From NCBI RefSeq assembly GCF_901709675.1, contig NC_051097.1, positions 4,466,039 to 4,530,038 on the forward strand: a DNA stretch of 64,000 bases, given 5' to 3'. A program made the translations under genes and the position numbers. The DNA comes from Syngnathus acus (taxonomy: Eukaryota > Chordata > Actinopteri > Syngnathiformes > Syngnathidae). This document shows, piece after piece, positions 1 to 14,330 of the stretch (its first letter is position 1; each line of letters opens with the position of its first letter). The notes beneath the pieces are model-generated. The model searched no databases, was not told the DNA's origin, and saw only the letters and a program-made list of their open reading frames with translations.

Positions 1-1316
1 TGTCATATCAAGTAATGTCAAGGACAATAACCAAGCCCATAAATAAAACATCTCATAATATCCCACATAAATACATATGGCACTTCACATTGTCCACAAA
101 ACCAGATAAAATGTGTAACATGTCTTTGATTCAGCTCTGAGGCGCTTTTGGTCACATTAATTAGCTCCACTAATCTGCTGTCATTTTTAATTCAGCCTTG
201 TGTAGTTGTTGTCAATTATTGATGCTCCTTTTCTTCTCCTTCTTACCCACCCCTTTCATCAGAAGTTTAAAAAGTCAGAGACCCCACCTCATTCTGCAAC
301 CCGAGCACCGATTCTCGCTCTTCAGACAGAAAGGAAATCAATAGGTTAAATCAAATGTTATGATTAAAAGAATTACACTCCAGAGGACATTAAATAATCA
401 TGTGAAGGGGAGGAGTCCCAGTAGTTCCCCCAAACCTTTGAGTCTTTGGTTAATGAATAACAACTCTCTGTAAAACTAACTTTGCCTCATAACACAGAGG
501 AACTTGTTTTTACCGTTCCTTCATAAGAGCTTGTCACATTTAAGTTCAAGTCCATCTCCAAAATGTCACATGTTCTCATGACTGCTTTGCAAAGCAGGCA
601 AAAGCAAACACATTTCCGTGTATGCTGTGTAAATGAGTATATCAAATAAATTTGTACTGAACTTGCTCCTTCCAAATGACAGCTGCCAAGTCGTCATCTG
701 CACAAACATTTGACTTACCTAAAAATAGCACAAAACAAAATGTAAACACTCACTTATCTGCCTTTCACAATGTCATTATGACCCAAATAACTCATTTGCT
801 ATATTACATTTGTAGATTCACATTGTGTTGTAAACCTGGCAAAATAAAATGATTTTATAAGGTGGAACGAATGCAACTATTTTTCTTTAAATCACAAGAA
901 AACAGCAACATGCTTATGGCGAAAATCCCTCGCCATTTGTAACTCAAAAGTTGAATGGTATTCAAACATGTGCTTGGTATTGATGACTACAGCATGTACA
1001 GATGAGAAATAAAAAAACGCCCTCAGATCGTTGTGCACGGAAGGGAAGGAAACAAAGCCCCCATGGAAATTCATCACTAATATTGATTCAAATTAGCATG
1101 AGCTCTTTCTGCCTGTGGTCATGTTCTTTCTAATGTTTACTCGAGCATACTGTACTGTGTGTGTATGCATGCATGGAGCTTTGTGTCCAAAGTGTGTTTA
1201 ACTTCAGGGGGGTTGGCAAGCTTTTAAATTATGAAAATGTGGAAATATATTCAGATTCAAGAATACGTATGAGGACAAAAAAAATAGCATATTTGTGATG
1301 GGATCTCATCCCTGGG

Positions 1317-1374
1317 ATTTATTTATGAAAAAACTAAATATATATATATATATTTAGTTTTTTCATAAATAAAT
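1317..1374. repeat. 58-bp perfect palindrome
   Basis: The left half, starting ATTTATTTATGAAAAAACTA, is exactly reverse-complemented by the right half, with the dyad centre between 1345 and 1346 inside an AT run. There is no spacer and no mismatch over 29 bp per arm. It could be a tiny terminal-inverted-repeat element or a cruciform-prone AT palindrome. No clear target-site duplication is visible outside it. Confidence 0.9.
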
Positions 1375-1848
1375 ATAAAACATTGCGTAATTTATCCACT
1401 GTCTAATCATTTACGTAACCCCATGTTGCAGTTTACCAAGTTCAAGAATTTATAATAACCATCACACTAATTCATAGAGATGAATGGCTGTTGAGTGAGT
1501 GTTTATTTAGAGTTGGACACACAGAGATGATGGCGTGTGGTCACATTTGAATACAGCGGGCGGCTCTGCACGCGGCCATTGTGTTCTCATTAATAGCTGA
1601 TTTCATGGCCAACGGAACCGCAACAAAAGAGGCAGCAGGTCTGAAAAGTTTGAAAAGATTGGAAGAGAATAAAGGAGAATGGGGAGGTGCTGCAAGTGAG
1701 GAAGAGGAAGGGGGGATCAGATGGAGGAAGAATAAAGTGGAGCTTTTTCTTTAGTTTTATTCACCAAATCATGGACCCAGGATGACCTACAGTATATCGT
1801 GCTCTTCTTCTTTACACTCTTACAGTTCTATTATGACAAAACAACAAA

Positions 1849-1968
<120 letters not shown>

Positions 1969-2660
1969 ACTGTGAATAATAGATTTCTCTGGACCAACTT
2001 TTTAATTCAATTCATGAAGGAACATCACTCACAGTATATATATTACTTATTACAGTATAGCTTTGCCGATTTACTAATCTTAATTTCAGGATAAGCTTTT
2101 AATAATATGAATAAAATATACATATGGGCATTTCACATTAAGTGTGTTTTTGTTGATGCTTAAAAACGTTATTCATTTTAATCATCATCTTCACAAAATA
2201 AGACTACAAAAATCTCTAGTACATATCTTCGAAACTACACTAAGTAAGTCTATATATTAAAAAGACAGATTGACTCTGTCTGTATATTGGACCCTTGCTT
2301 GACTCTATCCAGCCATAGTTACCAAGGTATTGTTTTAGGTGAATGAATTACCTCTGTAGATATTTTTATCTAAAACTTTAATCCTTTTTTAAACTTCAAA
2401 AATATGTTTTTGCAGATGGAACATAAAATTAATATGGAATATTGAATATATGATCTACACAGCTTTACTTTATTGATTTGGTCAAGAGATTGCATTTTTT
2501 TCTTTATAAATGTTTCTCAAACCTTTTTTACTTTTATCCATTTTTATACATATACAAATTGTCTGCATCATCCTCTGCATAATCTACATTTTATTTAGTG
2601 TCTCTATTTTTGTTTCTTCATTACGACCTTTGTCATTGCATTGTGTGTTGTTATTCTTAT

Positions 2661-2988
2661 GTCTGTCAATTAAGTCACTGTATTGCTGTTACTTTATGTA
2701 TACTGTATATTTATATAAAATGCTTCTGAAAACACACCGCTTTACTGACCGCACATACAGTATATATGGTACTGTATTTCATTATTTATAATCAAAATCC
2801 TTATTACCTTTTAAAACATTAAATGTGTTTGTAAATGTGTATTTTTGCACATATCAAATATAAATTAATATGCTGTGAAGTACATCACTGTATAACCAGC
2901 ACAGCTTGTCATTTATATTTAGTCAGTGACTGTATTTATTTTTGTTACTTTATGTGTACTGTATACTATATTAAAATGTTCCTAAAAA
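2661..2988. repeat. Diverged short duplication
   Basis: The words TTACTTTATGTATACTGTAT (about 2690) and TTACTTTATGTGTACTGTAT (about 2943) lie in two related segments of about 70 bp, each continuing into similar AAAATG-TTC/CT-AAAA sequence. The copies are diverged and their full extent is uncertain. Type unknown. Confidence 0.4.
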
Positions 2989-5900
2989 TATATTACCTCT
3001 ATGCACTACATAGATTATCGTGTAGACAGTTGGAATGTAACCGTTTTCAGATAAAAATATGAAAACAGACTGATATCTAATTTTTATGCACTCATAACAT
3101 TTCATGTTGTTTATTTCCACACATCTTTAGTTTATGTATTGTATTTTGATATCTATTTTATTTTCTTAATTAAAACCAGATCCACCGAATATTATTATAT
3201 ATAATATAATAATTGAATTGATTTTTAAGTCATATACGTCAATAATTGTGTAGACTGTAAATTTGGATTGTAACTATTCTGACTCTAAGCAATATCTACA
3301 ACTAAATTACTACTCTGTGAAGTGCCAAAAATATGACCAACTATTTCCCATTTTTTTTGCCCACCTCTGGCCTTCCAGCCTCGTGAGAGACTTGAGACTG
3401 AAAATGGCTGCCGTCAAACGCAGAACACATGGAACAGGACTCACCGTGCAGCACCCAATCACTGCAGGAGGTGAAGGAAGATGAGTTTACAGGCGGACAG
3501 ATGGCTCCCCCATCCCCAAAAAATGCTCGGTCATTGAGGGGGTGAACAGTGGAGTGGTAGAAATTCAGGGAGGGAGGATGACGCTGGTTATATGGGGAGG
3601 AAAGAGGGAGAGAGAGAGAGTCAGTCAGTGGGACAGATGCGAGGCAAAGCCGAGCGGGGTTTGTCACTAACGCTATAGATTAGCATGTGGTCTCCAGCAC
3701 AAAGCTGCAGATCAATACTGCTGCTCAGAACGCAGCAGATGGCCCGGGACACAGAAAGAGAGAGAGCACAGAACAAGGGGATAAAATGTCCCATCACCCG
3801 ACAGCTTTTTTTTCCCCCTAATTTTTCAATATACCACTTGCGCTGACCCACGTCGGACGCGACTCGCCGGGACGAACGTGCCCACCGTCTCTATTTTTGA
3901 AGAATTGCTTGTCGCAGTTAGTGGATTCGTTCAGGTGGTTATTATTCAAAAGGCCTAACTAATTGGGAATCAGAAACTCTTATAATCATGTTACGCAAAT
4001 GTCATCTGTGGTTGAGCAACATGACTCCAGAGTGTAAATAAACAGGCTATTGATTATCTCAACAGTCAGCAAGCTAATCTGCCTTTGTGTCTGCAAGTAG
4101 CAACAAAATGACCAAACATTCCGTATCCAATGACTTCTTTCTGGGCAGACTGGAGCTACCACTTTGCGAACTTGAACACCAGACGCCTCGCTGTAGCACA
4201 CCAACAAAATAAATAATTGGTTCACTCTACTACAGTGATATTGGTCAAATAAAGAGCATTGTCCAGATTAATTCAATTATTCGGAGAACAGTCTTCACAA
4301 TAACACAATTTTATTCACTTACAGCAAGAAATAGACAATGTATAAACAGATTCCGTTTGATAATTTCTTGTTGGAGTTGTATGCAACTGATGCAAATTCC
4401 ATTTTAAATGTTTTAGTTCTAATTTAGTGTGTCCAACAAACCCCTTTTTTCATATCTGCCCTCTATTTTTTCCAGCTCATCACCTTTTTTTTAAAAGTAA
4501 TAATAATATTTAAACAATCATATAGTATGTAATATAATACAGTCACATTTCTGTGTGTCCCCAAATTTCATTTTGTGGCAAAATACAACATTATGTGTGT
4601 ACCTTTTCACAAAATGTGTTTATCATTTTCTGTTTGTCTGTCATATTTTTCTGTTCCAAAAAATCGGACGGAAATTTGATTTTGAAAATGAATGTTCATT
4701 TGTTTTTTCCGTTTATTAGTTAGCAGACAGTACTGTTTGCTTTTTATAGTGTTCTATCAAAACACAAAAAAGCAAAATATGACTTTTGTCAGGGAGAGTC
4801 AGACACCCATTGCTTGAAGGCAGCAGAAGCAAATTTGTTTCTTCCGCCTTTTTGTAACAACCTCGACCACTTCCTTCTCCGCCTCCTCTTCCTCCCACAA
4901 CAGCTGCTCCTCCTCAGCTCTCGTCCTTGGGTCTTCCACAAGCCCTACGCCCACCTTACAGTTCCCCCCTGCATCGTATCTCCACCCTCTTTTCAGCTTT
5001 TGGCTTATATCTGCCTTTAACCTTCATGCTGTCGTCTTCTTCCTTGTCAATTTCAATACCATCCTTCCATTCCTCCTCACTTGCTCAACATCTTTATATT
5101 ACTCTTCTTTTCTTTATGACCAAGTGGTTTTGGTCTGCAAAAGAGACAAAACTTTTGAAGAGGAAATAGACACGTTGTCCCTCAGCGGACCCCCTGCCTG
5201 TCCCTCTGACAGCTGATCAAAAGAAGAAAATGGGTCAGGCTTCTGTTCCTCTGCCCTTAATTACACAACAGTTTTTAAACAAAGCAACATCTGCCCAACT
5301 ACCCACCCTGTGCCTCCTCCATCTTGTCTTTTTTTAAGTCCCTCATCATCCTTCTTATCATCCAAGCTCAGGGGTATTTTTTTAGGACAATTTCCAGGAA
5401 GATGCACTGAAAGAGCAACAAAAATTGGTGGAGATTATAGGTGGAGTTCACTTCCAAATAGAGTGCATCCAATTAGTGTATCTAGATCGTCATTTCAGAG
5501 ATGTGTTTAGTTGTAAACACGTAATTGTACAATTGAGGGGAGTACGGGCCATTCTTGAGCCACAACAGGTTTTCGTCGTACTATTTGTTACCTTCTTTCA
5601 TCTTGTTTTGAGCATCTGTTGAACTCTTTGGGTGATTCTTTGCACGCAAAGCTTGAGTTTGGGGGCCGTCTTAATCTCACAGGCCAGATGGATTGCTTCT
5701 CAAGAGTTTCATGAAAACAATTCTGGAATAGACAAAAGAAGCTGTCAAATAATTCATTAAAAAATGACGTTTTAACTTTTTCACTGTCTTGATCAGTTTT
5801 GTAAAAAAAAAAAAAAAATGGTTTAGATAATAAGATGCCCCATTTACATCAATAGACTATCCATATTTCTGCTATTTTTCACTGATGGCTGGATAACTGA

Positions 5901-6929
5901 AGGGAAGTTGGGGCCAGAGGTCTTTTACTCTCGTTTGTCCTTGGAAGTGTAATGAATTGTGCAGTAAACAGGCTACAGGCCATAATGCTCTTTCATTGCA
6001 GCTCCCACACTCATCCATCCGCCCCGAGACTGTCAATAACATCCCCATGCTCGCCATTTACACGCCAGCAGTTTGCACTTAACACTGCCAGTGTGTTAAC
6101 TGCTCAAAACATCCGACTGAAAGTACTCACCTTTGTCCAGAAAATGAAACCTCCACTTTACAGATGGCGTGGCCTTGATTTCACCTATTTACAATTTCCT
6201 TTTGCTTTCTTGTTTTTCTTGTTTACAGTTGAAGAACACGAATGTTCACTTGCTTTGTTAAATTCATTTCAAGTTTTATTCCGCAGTGTAAAGTTAGTCT
6301 TTATGTACTGAATTTATCAAATTACCGTTCAATCAAATGTTTGTTTTAATGTAGCGTCCACATTATTCACTTTTTTTTTTTCTTGAGAGACTGTCCACAA
6401 GAATTTGCCATATAATGCACACTAATTGGCTTAGGCCTGCACACTGAGAGAGAAGGGGCTATATCAAAACATCTGCCTTTGCAAAGACGTTTGGTTCGGA
6501 CTGACACCATCCGTGTAATATTTATGTGGTGTAACTGTTGTAGTTAACAGTGTTGGTATTTTATCTATGTGATGACTTGAAATAGTTAACAAATGCCAAA
6601 TACTAATACCAACAGAGCATTGTTTGCCTTGCAAGACAGGTTTTTTGTACAGCCTTTGTTATTTGAATTATTTATTTCATTGTTTAGGTGTAATTTGTGT
6701 ACTTATTTTTGCATATTGAAGGTTAGCTCAGATTAAAGCAACATATGGAAAATGATGGACGAAGACTTAATAGAACATTGGAAGATATGCGAGGGAAGTA
6801 ACCATAAAATATAAATATTTAAGATGTTGTTTGGAATGTGAATAACAAAATTCAATGCGGCTAGTTTTACAGTTTTCCTCTTTTTATTAAGGGTGAAGTT
6901 AGTTATTTATCCCAACAAGAGCTTGTTGT

Positions 6930-7395
6930 TCGTCCCGCCCACTATGTTCTAAACCTTACATCGATTGGTTAAACGTCCGATCCGTCAAAAGTGGTGCCGC
7001 CCCATTCACGTGTTGTCTTCTTTCCACCCCTCCCTTCGTCAGCAGGTTGGGTTGAGCGGTCCACTAGGGGACCGTGGACAGCTCCCGTCTGAGGAGCAGA
7101 GCAACACAGGAGGAGGAGAGGGCTGGACATGGGGGAGCCACCGAACAGGCCCGTATGATCGAGAACAACAAAATTCGGATGTGCACTCACCGGGGAAGAA
7201 ACACAAAGAGAGCAGAGTGGAGAGGCCACCGGAGGACGGGGAAACAAGCGCGGAAGTGAAGGGAAAAGGGGGATACGGCTACTGACCCATCCCGGCGCGT
7301 CAGGGGGGAGAAGAGGCGAGGCGAGGCGAGGAGAGAGGAAGGAGGAGAAGAAGGAGAAATATTTCCGCTCGACCTGATGGACTGACGACAGATGA
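6930..7395 (+). promoter_or_regulatory. onecut2: onecut2 promoter / 5' leader, GC-rich
   Basis: Base composition shifts sharply from AT-rich to GC- and purine-rich just upstream of the onecut2 start and stays GC-rich through exon 1, as expected of a CpG-island promoter of a developmental gene. No clear TATA box was seen. The leader carries two very short upstream reading frames next to the start: ATG GAC TGA at 7376-7384, and an ATG at 7392 opening a 7-codon frame that overlaps the main start and ends at 7415. The open frame at 6965-7285 has no recognisable domain and is treated as leader. Confidence 0.5.
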
Positions 7396-8590
7396 ATGAA
7401 GACTGCCTACACTAACGCCTATCGATGCCTGGCCAAGGACCTGGACGCTTACGCCATGAATACGGACATGACAATGGACGGCATCGGCAGCCTGCACGGC
7501 GGGGTGGCGGTGAGCTCTGTGGCCCCTGACGTGGAGCTGATGAGCGGCCACAGCCCTCACCACGGCCGCGGGAGCTCTTCGGGGGCGGTGGGGGGCCACG
7601 GGGCGGCGGCAGCGGCTGCCCTGCGGATACACCAGGACCTGGCTGCCGCTGCCGCGTCATCGCGCTCGGCCATGGTGTCCGGCATGGCCAGCATCCTGGA
7701 CGGTAGTGGGGAGTACCGTCCGGATCTGTCCCTGCCGCTGCACCACGCCATGAGCGTCCCCTGCGACACGTCCTCTCCCGGCATGGGGATGAGCGGCACT
7801 TACACCACCCTAACCCCGCTGCAGCCGCTCCCCCCCATTTCCACCGTGTCCGACAAGTTCCATCACCACCACCACCACCATCACCAGCGGCTTTCCGGCA
7901 ATGTCAGCGGGAGCTTCACTCTGATGCGGGACGAGCGTGGGCTGCCGGGCATGAACAACATTTACAACCCCTACCACAAGGATCCCATGTCCGGGATGGG
8001 TCAGAGCCTATCCCCGGTGCTCGGCAATGGCCTGGGCTCCCTCCACAACACCCAGCAGGGTCTCCACAACTACGGCGCCACCACGCACGGAGGTCACGAC
8101 AAGATGCTCAACTTCGACCCCACCATGCTCACCAGAGGGGACCACCACCAGCACCGAGGCCTCGGTGGCCCGGCGGGCGGGATGATGCCTCACCTGAACG
8201 GCATGCACCACCCAGGACATCCCGTGTCGTCAACGGGACAGCCCCCCCACCCCCACCTCCATTCTCCATCTCACGGGCCCGTGTTAGCTTCCACCAGGGA
8301 AAGGCCGCCCTCCTCCTCTGGGACGCCGGGGGGGAACAGTTCGGGGCAGCTCGAGGAAATCAACACCAAGGAAGTGGCACAGAGGATCACAGCCGAGCTG
8401 AAACGGTACAGCATTCCTCAGGCCATCTTCGCCCAGAGGGTCCTGTGCCGTTCCCAGGGGACGCTCTCGGACCTGCTGAGGAACCCCAAACCCTGGAGTA
8501 AACTAAAGTCGGGCCGGGAGACCTTTAGGCGCATGTGGAAGTGGCTGCAGGAGCCCGAGTTTCAGAGGATGTCGGCTCTCAGACTGGCAG
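7396..8590 (+). CDS. onecut2: onecut2 exon 1: N-terminal region and CUT domain
   Basis: First coding exon of a ONECUT-family transcription factor, which binds DNA in the nucleus and directs liver, pancreas and neuronal development. The ATG at 7396 was chosen because MKTAYTNAYRCLAKDL matches the ONECUT2 N-terminus. Landmarks: an alanine-rich stretch at about residues 74-88, the conserved SRSAMV and MASILDG blocks, TLTPLQPLPPISTVSDKF, eight histidines at residues 156-163, then QRLSGNVSGSFTLMRDERG. The single CUT domain spans about 316-399, starting near SGQLEEINTKEVAQRI and including SQGTLSDLLRNPKPWSKLK. The exon ends in phase 1 at GCAG|GTAACT. The ordering of N-terminal blocks fits ONECUT2 better than ONECUT1 or ONECUT3. 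Joined to the second exon it gives 494 residues. Confidence 0.96.
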
Positions 8591-10856
8591 GTAACTCTTT
8601 TTCTGAATTTGCATTGCTCTTTATTGTGTTATAACTTAACAAAACGTAAATCCACGTCCCTTTTTTTCTCACTTACCACCAAATGCTTTGGCTGGGTTTA
8701 TTTTAAAATATTGCCCCCCCACCCCCTCCCTCCTTAGAGGCAGAAAAAGAAGAAACGGTAAAGTGAAACTCATTATATTTAGTTAAACTCAGATAGTGTT
8801 ATGTTTACCATTATTGATCAACAAAAAGGCGATCGATGGGGAATGACCAGGTCAGAGGATTTCCCTCCAAACACGCCGTGCCTCTTACTATATGTCCCCA
8901 CACAGGAAACGCTCATACAAAATTCCACACAACTGTCATTGCTTATTATTAAAAAAGAAATAGTCATTTTTCATTGAATGGAGTTCCCACTTTTTGTGAG
9001 TCAGAGAGAGAGAGAGAAATGGATAGATTGATAAAGAGCTATTTAGTTATTTAAAGAAATGCAGCTTGCTTGAGGGGCTCAGGAGGTTGTGACAGAAAGG
9101 TTGACACTTCAGTGGGTCTGGGGCCCCCTCTAGTGAGGAACCTGGTTTGTGTTCCACAACAATTCCCCATTGTCTGAAGGGAACACAGCCACAGCAGCAG
9201 GGGCCTTACAAAAGGTTGAGGTGTGTGTTTGTGTTGGGCGCTTAAAATGATGATAGTGGGGGTAAATTGCCCCAAAAGGAGGTTTGAGTGATACAGCTGA
9301 GGTTTAGTTGCTGTGCAAGCAGTTTTCTTGTTCATTCACTTCGGGGCAAGATTCATTTCAGCAAAAAGGCATATTTGATTTTGTAGTTAGAAAATAGTGC
9401 AGGGTTATTGATTACAATTAAGAAACATAAACGAGTATTATTTTTGCATCTAATGGTAAGTCGCCTCTACATTCGTACAGTAGCCCAACTAATGTTTTAC
9501 ATTGAGAAATGATTAAACTCATTAATTAAAAACAAAAATCTAACAAAAGGAAATGTTGATTCAGATCTAAATATTTAAAGGATAGTTATTGGGTACTGTG
9601 TAAATAAAAAAAAATTAAGAAAGCACAAAATGCATTTGGTAATAAAGCTGATTAGGAAAGACGTTTGTCCATAAATATCCTAAAATTGAAATAGTATTTG
9701 TGGAGTATTGAGTTATTTTAGGTAAAAAATAAAAAAAGTGTTGTTTAAAAAAAAATCCCTCCATATGGCACATTCATCCCAACTGTTTAAACAAGGTTTG
9801 TTGTTAAATTAAAAACAATGGGAAATTGATTTATTTTGGATTGAGTTGTATATAATTGAGAATTATTCTGTGAACATATAACATTGATTCAATTTTCATT
9901 TAGATTTATGTGTATTCCAATTATTTCTATTGTAGTTATTGGTGGTTTGCTTAAATGGACTGATTACATTGTGTTCTGCCAAAAAGTAACTTTGTTCTTT
10001 AAGGATTTTGATCAATCAAGTTTTTTGAAGACATTTTTTTTTTTCTTATTTGGGGCTTGTGTTACAGCAAAATAAAATTGCATTGTGAATTATCAAAGTC
10101 TATTTCATATATATTCTTGTAGAATACACATTTTATTTTGATAATACTAACAAAAGTTTCAAAATACTCTGAAGTTTCTAGCATTGTGGCGGACATTGTT
10201 TTTTAGCTTTTGATCATGAATGATGTGTTCTACTTTTGTCTTTTAATTTTTAACTTATTGTCTGTTTTAAAGTTAAAGAAAAAGAATCAATCAATGTAAT
10301 TTTGGCAGAACAGTTTTGTGCCTATTTGCTTGTTAAGAGGGATCAATGCAAACATTTGGAGATAAATATATGGAAATCTGTCCAAAAACAAGCAACAAAG
10401 GGCACTGAGGAGTGAGGACCAGTCTATGCTTGTTTGCCCCCGTTTCAAAGGTGCATATAAGCAGTTTGTGCTCAAGCTCTGACAGATGAGATTATCTCTG
10501 CACAATTGCACCATTCTTTGATTCCTTGATTTCTGTGTATCGACCCCGTGGCAGGGGTTGTTTGGTTTTGACGGCTGTTGTTTGATTATATAGATTAACA
10601 GGAAATGCCTTGAGTGAAGGAGGGGGTTGGGGTGAGGTGCTTTCATGCTATTTGTGTTGTAAAATGGCAGCACACATACACACTCAACAGCAACCTACTC
10701 CTGCTGTCTTGCAGAGCTTCCTTTTCTTTCACCGTCTGACTTAACTTCAACATCTCCAATTCGCTCTCCAAATCTTGATTTATTATCATTAGATGTCATT
10801 ATAAATACAAAACAGTAATTGTGTCACCTTATGTTGATTGTCATAGTCGTGGTCAA

Positions 10857-10920
10857 TGTATATATATATATATATATACGTACATACATACATACATACA
10901 TACATACATCTATATATATT
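10857..10920. repeat. (TA)n / (TACA)n compound microsatellite
   Basis: A TATATA run followed by about eight TACA units and a second short TA run, within the onecut2 intron. Confidence 0.9.
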
Positions 10921-12092
10921 AGACACTATTATTGTACAGTGTTTTTGCTCAGAGTGGGAGTGAGCACAGCTGACTTACTTCCACTTACAGATGATGTAAA
11001 GTTGGCCGCCATGTTCTGACCCCACACACACACTCACACACAACATAGCTAGCGCATTAGCCAAGGAGGATCCCATTTTATTTTGGTTTACCGCTGTAGT
11101 AAGTGCAGATATGGGAAATTATTTGTATTACTTGAATCCAATCTACTTTATATATGAAATGGGAGAGAACTGTCCACCTTTCCAAACTATAATAGCCCTG
11201 GTTATCAGTTTATTATGAATCTGGAGGTAGCCTGCCAACAAACATGACTCTCCAGGTTTTTTTTCCTCTTTTGTTTGGTCTGTGCTCTACTGCCTTACAC
11301 TGTAGGTACTTCATATTGTCATCACAGCCATGATTAATGCTTTTCGAAAAGTACTGCACTTGCTTTGGATGGACTACACACAGACATCTGCAACAAGCAG
11401 TCTCGTCCAGTTTTGAGATTTTCCAAAGACTGAAGTCATTTTTCTCAGCTCTTGACTGTCACTGTTGACTATTAACTGTGTTGATGCATACATTTGGTGG
11501 GCTCATAACCATGTCAAGCCCAACCCATCACTTATAAGAGTTGTGAAATTTAGAATTACTTTCTACAAAAACGCTCATTAAGGAGATTCCTTGACTTGGA
11601 AAACGCTCAAATGAAATGTGTCCCGAGTGTTGTCTCCTTTCCTCCTCCTACTTTTTTTGGAATCTGTTTCTCTCTCTCATTCTCTCTTTTGGGGGGAGGT
11701 ATTATGTGATTGTCAGGGGAATTGAACACAAGAGCAGAGGCAGCAGCAGCCCGATGAATTATTGATGGGAATCTCGGCGTGACCCTCCTCGGTCTGCTCA
11801 CTTCACTTCTTCTTCACCTCACAGCCGGGTTAACCAGGCAAAATGGAGGGAGGGAATAAAACAGGGGGGAGGGAGTGTGGATCCCATTGTTTGGTTGGAG
11901 GATGCTGCCCGTGACTCCAAGTGAATTATGGATGAAAAGAAAACGATCCGCAAATCAGTGTTAGAATAGGCGAGCTCATATTTCAACAGTTCCATCAGTA
12001 CTACAGTAATGCATTTTGTGACATTTTTTGCTTGTAATTAACGATAGCTTTAACATCCTGCCTTTGGCTATTTTAAATTAGACAGCTTTGGG

Positions 12093-12112
12093 GCGGGGGG
12101 GGGGGGGGGGGA
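12093..12112. repeat. Poly-G tract
   Basis: A run of G, broken only by one C near its start, in the onecut2 intron. Such tracts are length-variable and prone to sequencing error. Confidence 0.85.
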
Positions 12113-13875
12113 GTAATGAAGGAAAATGGATCACATAACTAATACCGACATAGGATGAACTCACAGTGTGAAGTGGAAATGGAACCGTTAGGTGACTGGA
12201 AAAACTTGGCCCAATATGTTCATTTCGACATTTTAAATATGTGTTAAGAACTATAAGTCCAACAGTTTGGGTCGAGTCGCACTGGAAATCCAACTGATTA
12301 GACGGTACACAGTTTCCATTTTACGTGTCCAGCTCCAAGCAGACTTTGCATTATTAATGAGCTGGACTCTGCTTTATGGCATGCCAATTACCAGCAGTTA
12401 CTCTCCTTGTGTTTTGTGTGTATTACAGTTGCAGATTATGGGAATAGAGATTGCCTCTGTTTTCAGGTTCTCGTCTTTGGACCTCCTGCATATTCACCGT
12501 CAGCTATTGATCCATAAAAATAGATTTTAGACTGCTGGGAGGAGGCGTTGGAGCTTTGTAGTGTGTAAGTTTGAGGAGATTTGACAGAAAATGTTGCAAT
12601 GTTGTCTTCTTGTTTACTCACCGCCGGCATAACATGATGCAACACTTAAATGGAAGAAGAACGTCAATATTTACATGCGAATGTTATGTCACTGTTAGGG
12701 TTATATTGTGTTCTTTATTATGATTGTTTTTTGTAACCAACATAGAATTAAGGTGACGAAGATTGATGCCTTCTTGACAGTTGTTACCATTCTTTTGAGA
12801 AGTGCCTTTCATCACCTCCACCAGGTTATTAGTAACTGCAGCTCCTCTCAATCTGCTGGATAAAGCAAAGGCAGCTGCGGTGTTTGCAGGATGCACAGTT
12901 TGATTGGCACCCGACCTGTGATGACAGCCTTGACTGCTTTTTTTTTGATAGCCTCGGGATAAAAGACAGGTTTTAGTCTGTCCAGCGGGGTACTGACTTT
13001 AGAAAACGACAGTCAATCAAACTGTGGGATGTAGCACAAGAGATTGCTGTGCTGCTCCACATAAAGTGAGAGACCTGTTGTCGCCCTACATCAGCAAGTG
13101 GCCTTTGAAGGTCTTTGCTTTGTGCTTCTTGTTGGTTTCTCACCTTTTGAGTAAACGGGAAAGAGAAGCGCCGTTATTTCTAGCTGCTCTGGTCACGTTT
13201 TCTTTTCTCGTTTTTACTAGCGGGTGTAAACACAAGCATGAAAATAATACAGCAGCTTATCAATATCTTAAAAGTGTAAACATCAGTCTTGCTTATTCTT
13301 ACTCTTTGCAACTTTTCACACTTGGAATTTTATAGCGTTGTGTAGTGAATTATTTCATTCTGTCCATCCACAGCAACAATGTGGTACAAGTGTTGTCCGG
13401 CTCAATTAGCTGTCCGAGTTCAGAAGAGAAAATGGTCCTGTCTCAGCTTTATTAAGGCGGTCAAATCAAACGTGACATCTGTACGCTGAGCTCATCGAGG
13501 TTGAGCACTTGTTGAGAAAAAGAAAGAGGGACATGAACGCAATTCTCAACCAGAAGTAGAAATCAGTTTTTTTTTTTAATAATCGTTTGTTGGCATGGTT
13601 GGGTGGGTTTGGTGTGGAAGAACCTGAGCCCTGATTTTAACTTCACTAAGCACTTTTTGAATGAGCAAAATGTCTTTCTGCTCATGAATAACACAATTAA
13701 AATGAGTCTTCACATAGGTTGATGTAATTTTAAAATCGAGGTATTTGATTTTTTTCTTCATGTTTGTCCAAGCACTATTCAGAAAATGACAAATGAAAAT
13801 TGTGAATGAATGCACGAATTAAAAAAAAATCTACTGCAGGATCAAAAGTTGTTCATTTAAATTTTACTTGGAACC

Positions 13876-14060
13876 ACTGACGAAGCTTGAATTTTTTTTC
13901 CTTGGAGAGGGCAATTGAGAGGCTAAGGATAGCTCAGTGGGTCCGCAAATTATCTTTTTTTTTTTTAACAAAAATCCCTCATAAAAGGCTGATAAAGATT
14001 AATTCTATGTTCCCTTCGGACATAGGTGGAAACATGGAGAAAAAATTTTCTGACAAACAA
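13876..14060. repeat. Unclassified interspersed repeat, copy 1
   Basis: Shares an ordered set of words with the segment at 63727-63945: a GAATTTTTTTTCCTTG opening, AAGGATA-CTCAG-GGGTC-GCAAA, then CTGATAAA, TATGTTCCCT and a GGAAA-ATG-GG-AAA end. The two are well diverged from each other. No terminal repeats or coding capacity seen. Confidence 0.45.
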
Positions 14061-14302
14061 AATCGAAAAATACCCAAAAGTAAATTATCACGTCTATCCT
14101 TGAAGTTGAAGTATATTTTGTCCGCCACTACATGAGACTCATTTGAAGAAAACTGTCCAAACATTTACTTAGTTTTGAACCATGGCGTCAGTAACTTGTG
14201 CGCTTATTGTCTTATTTGGATACTGGCTGATGGACATTTGGACATGATTTGATGAAATTCAGTGTCTCAAACAGTGTCTACTGTGACTCTTGATGATGTA
14301 GC

Positions 14303-14330
14303 AACACAAACAAACAAACAAACAAACAAA
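14303..14330. repeat. (CAAA)n microsatellite
   Basis: About six to seven CAAA units in the onecut2 intron. Confidence 0.85.

Noticed and set aside
6965-7285. 106-codon plus-strand frame just upstream of onecut2
   Set aside because: No recognisable domain, high charge from GC-rich leader sequence, and it ends before the conserved onecut2 start; treated as 5'UTR.
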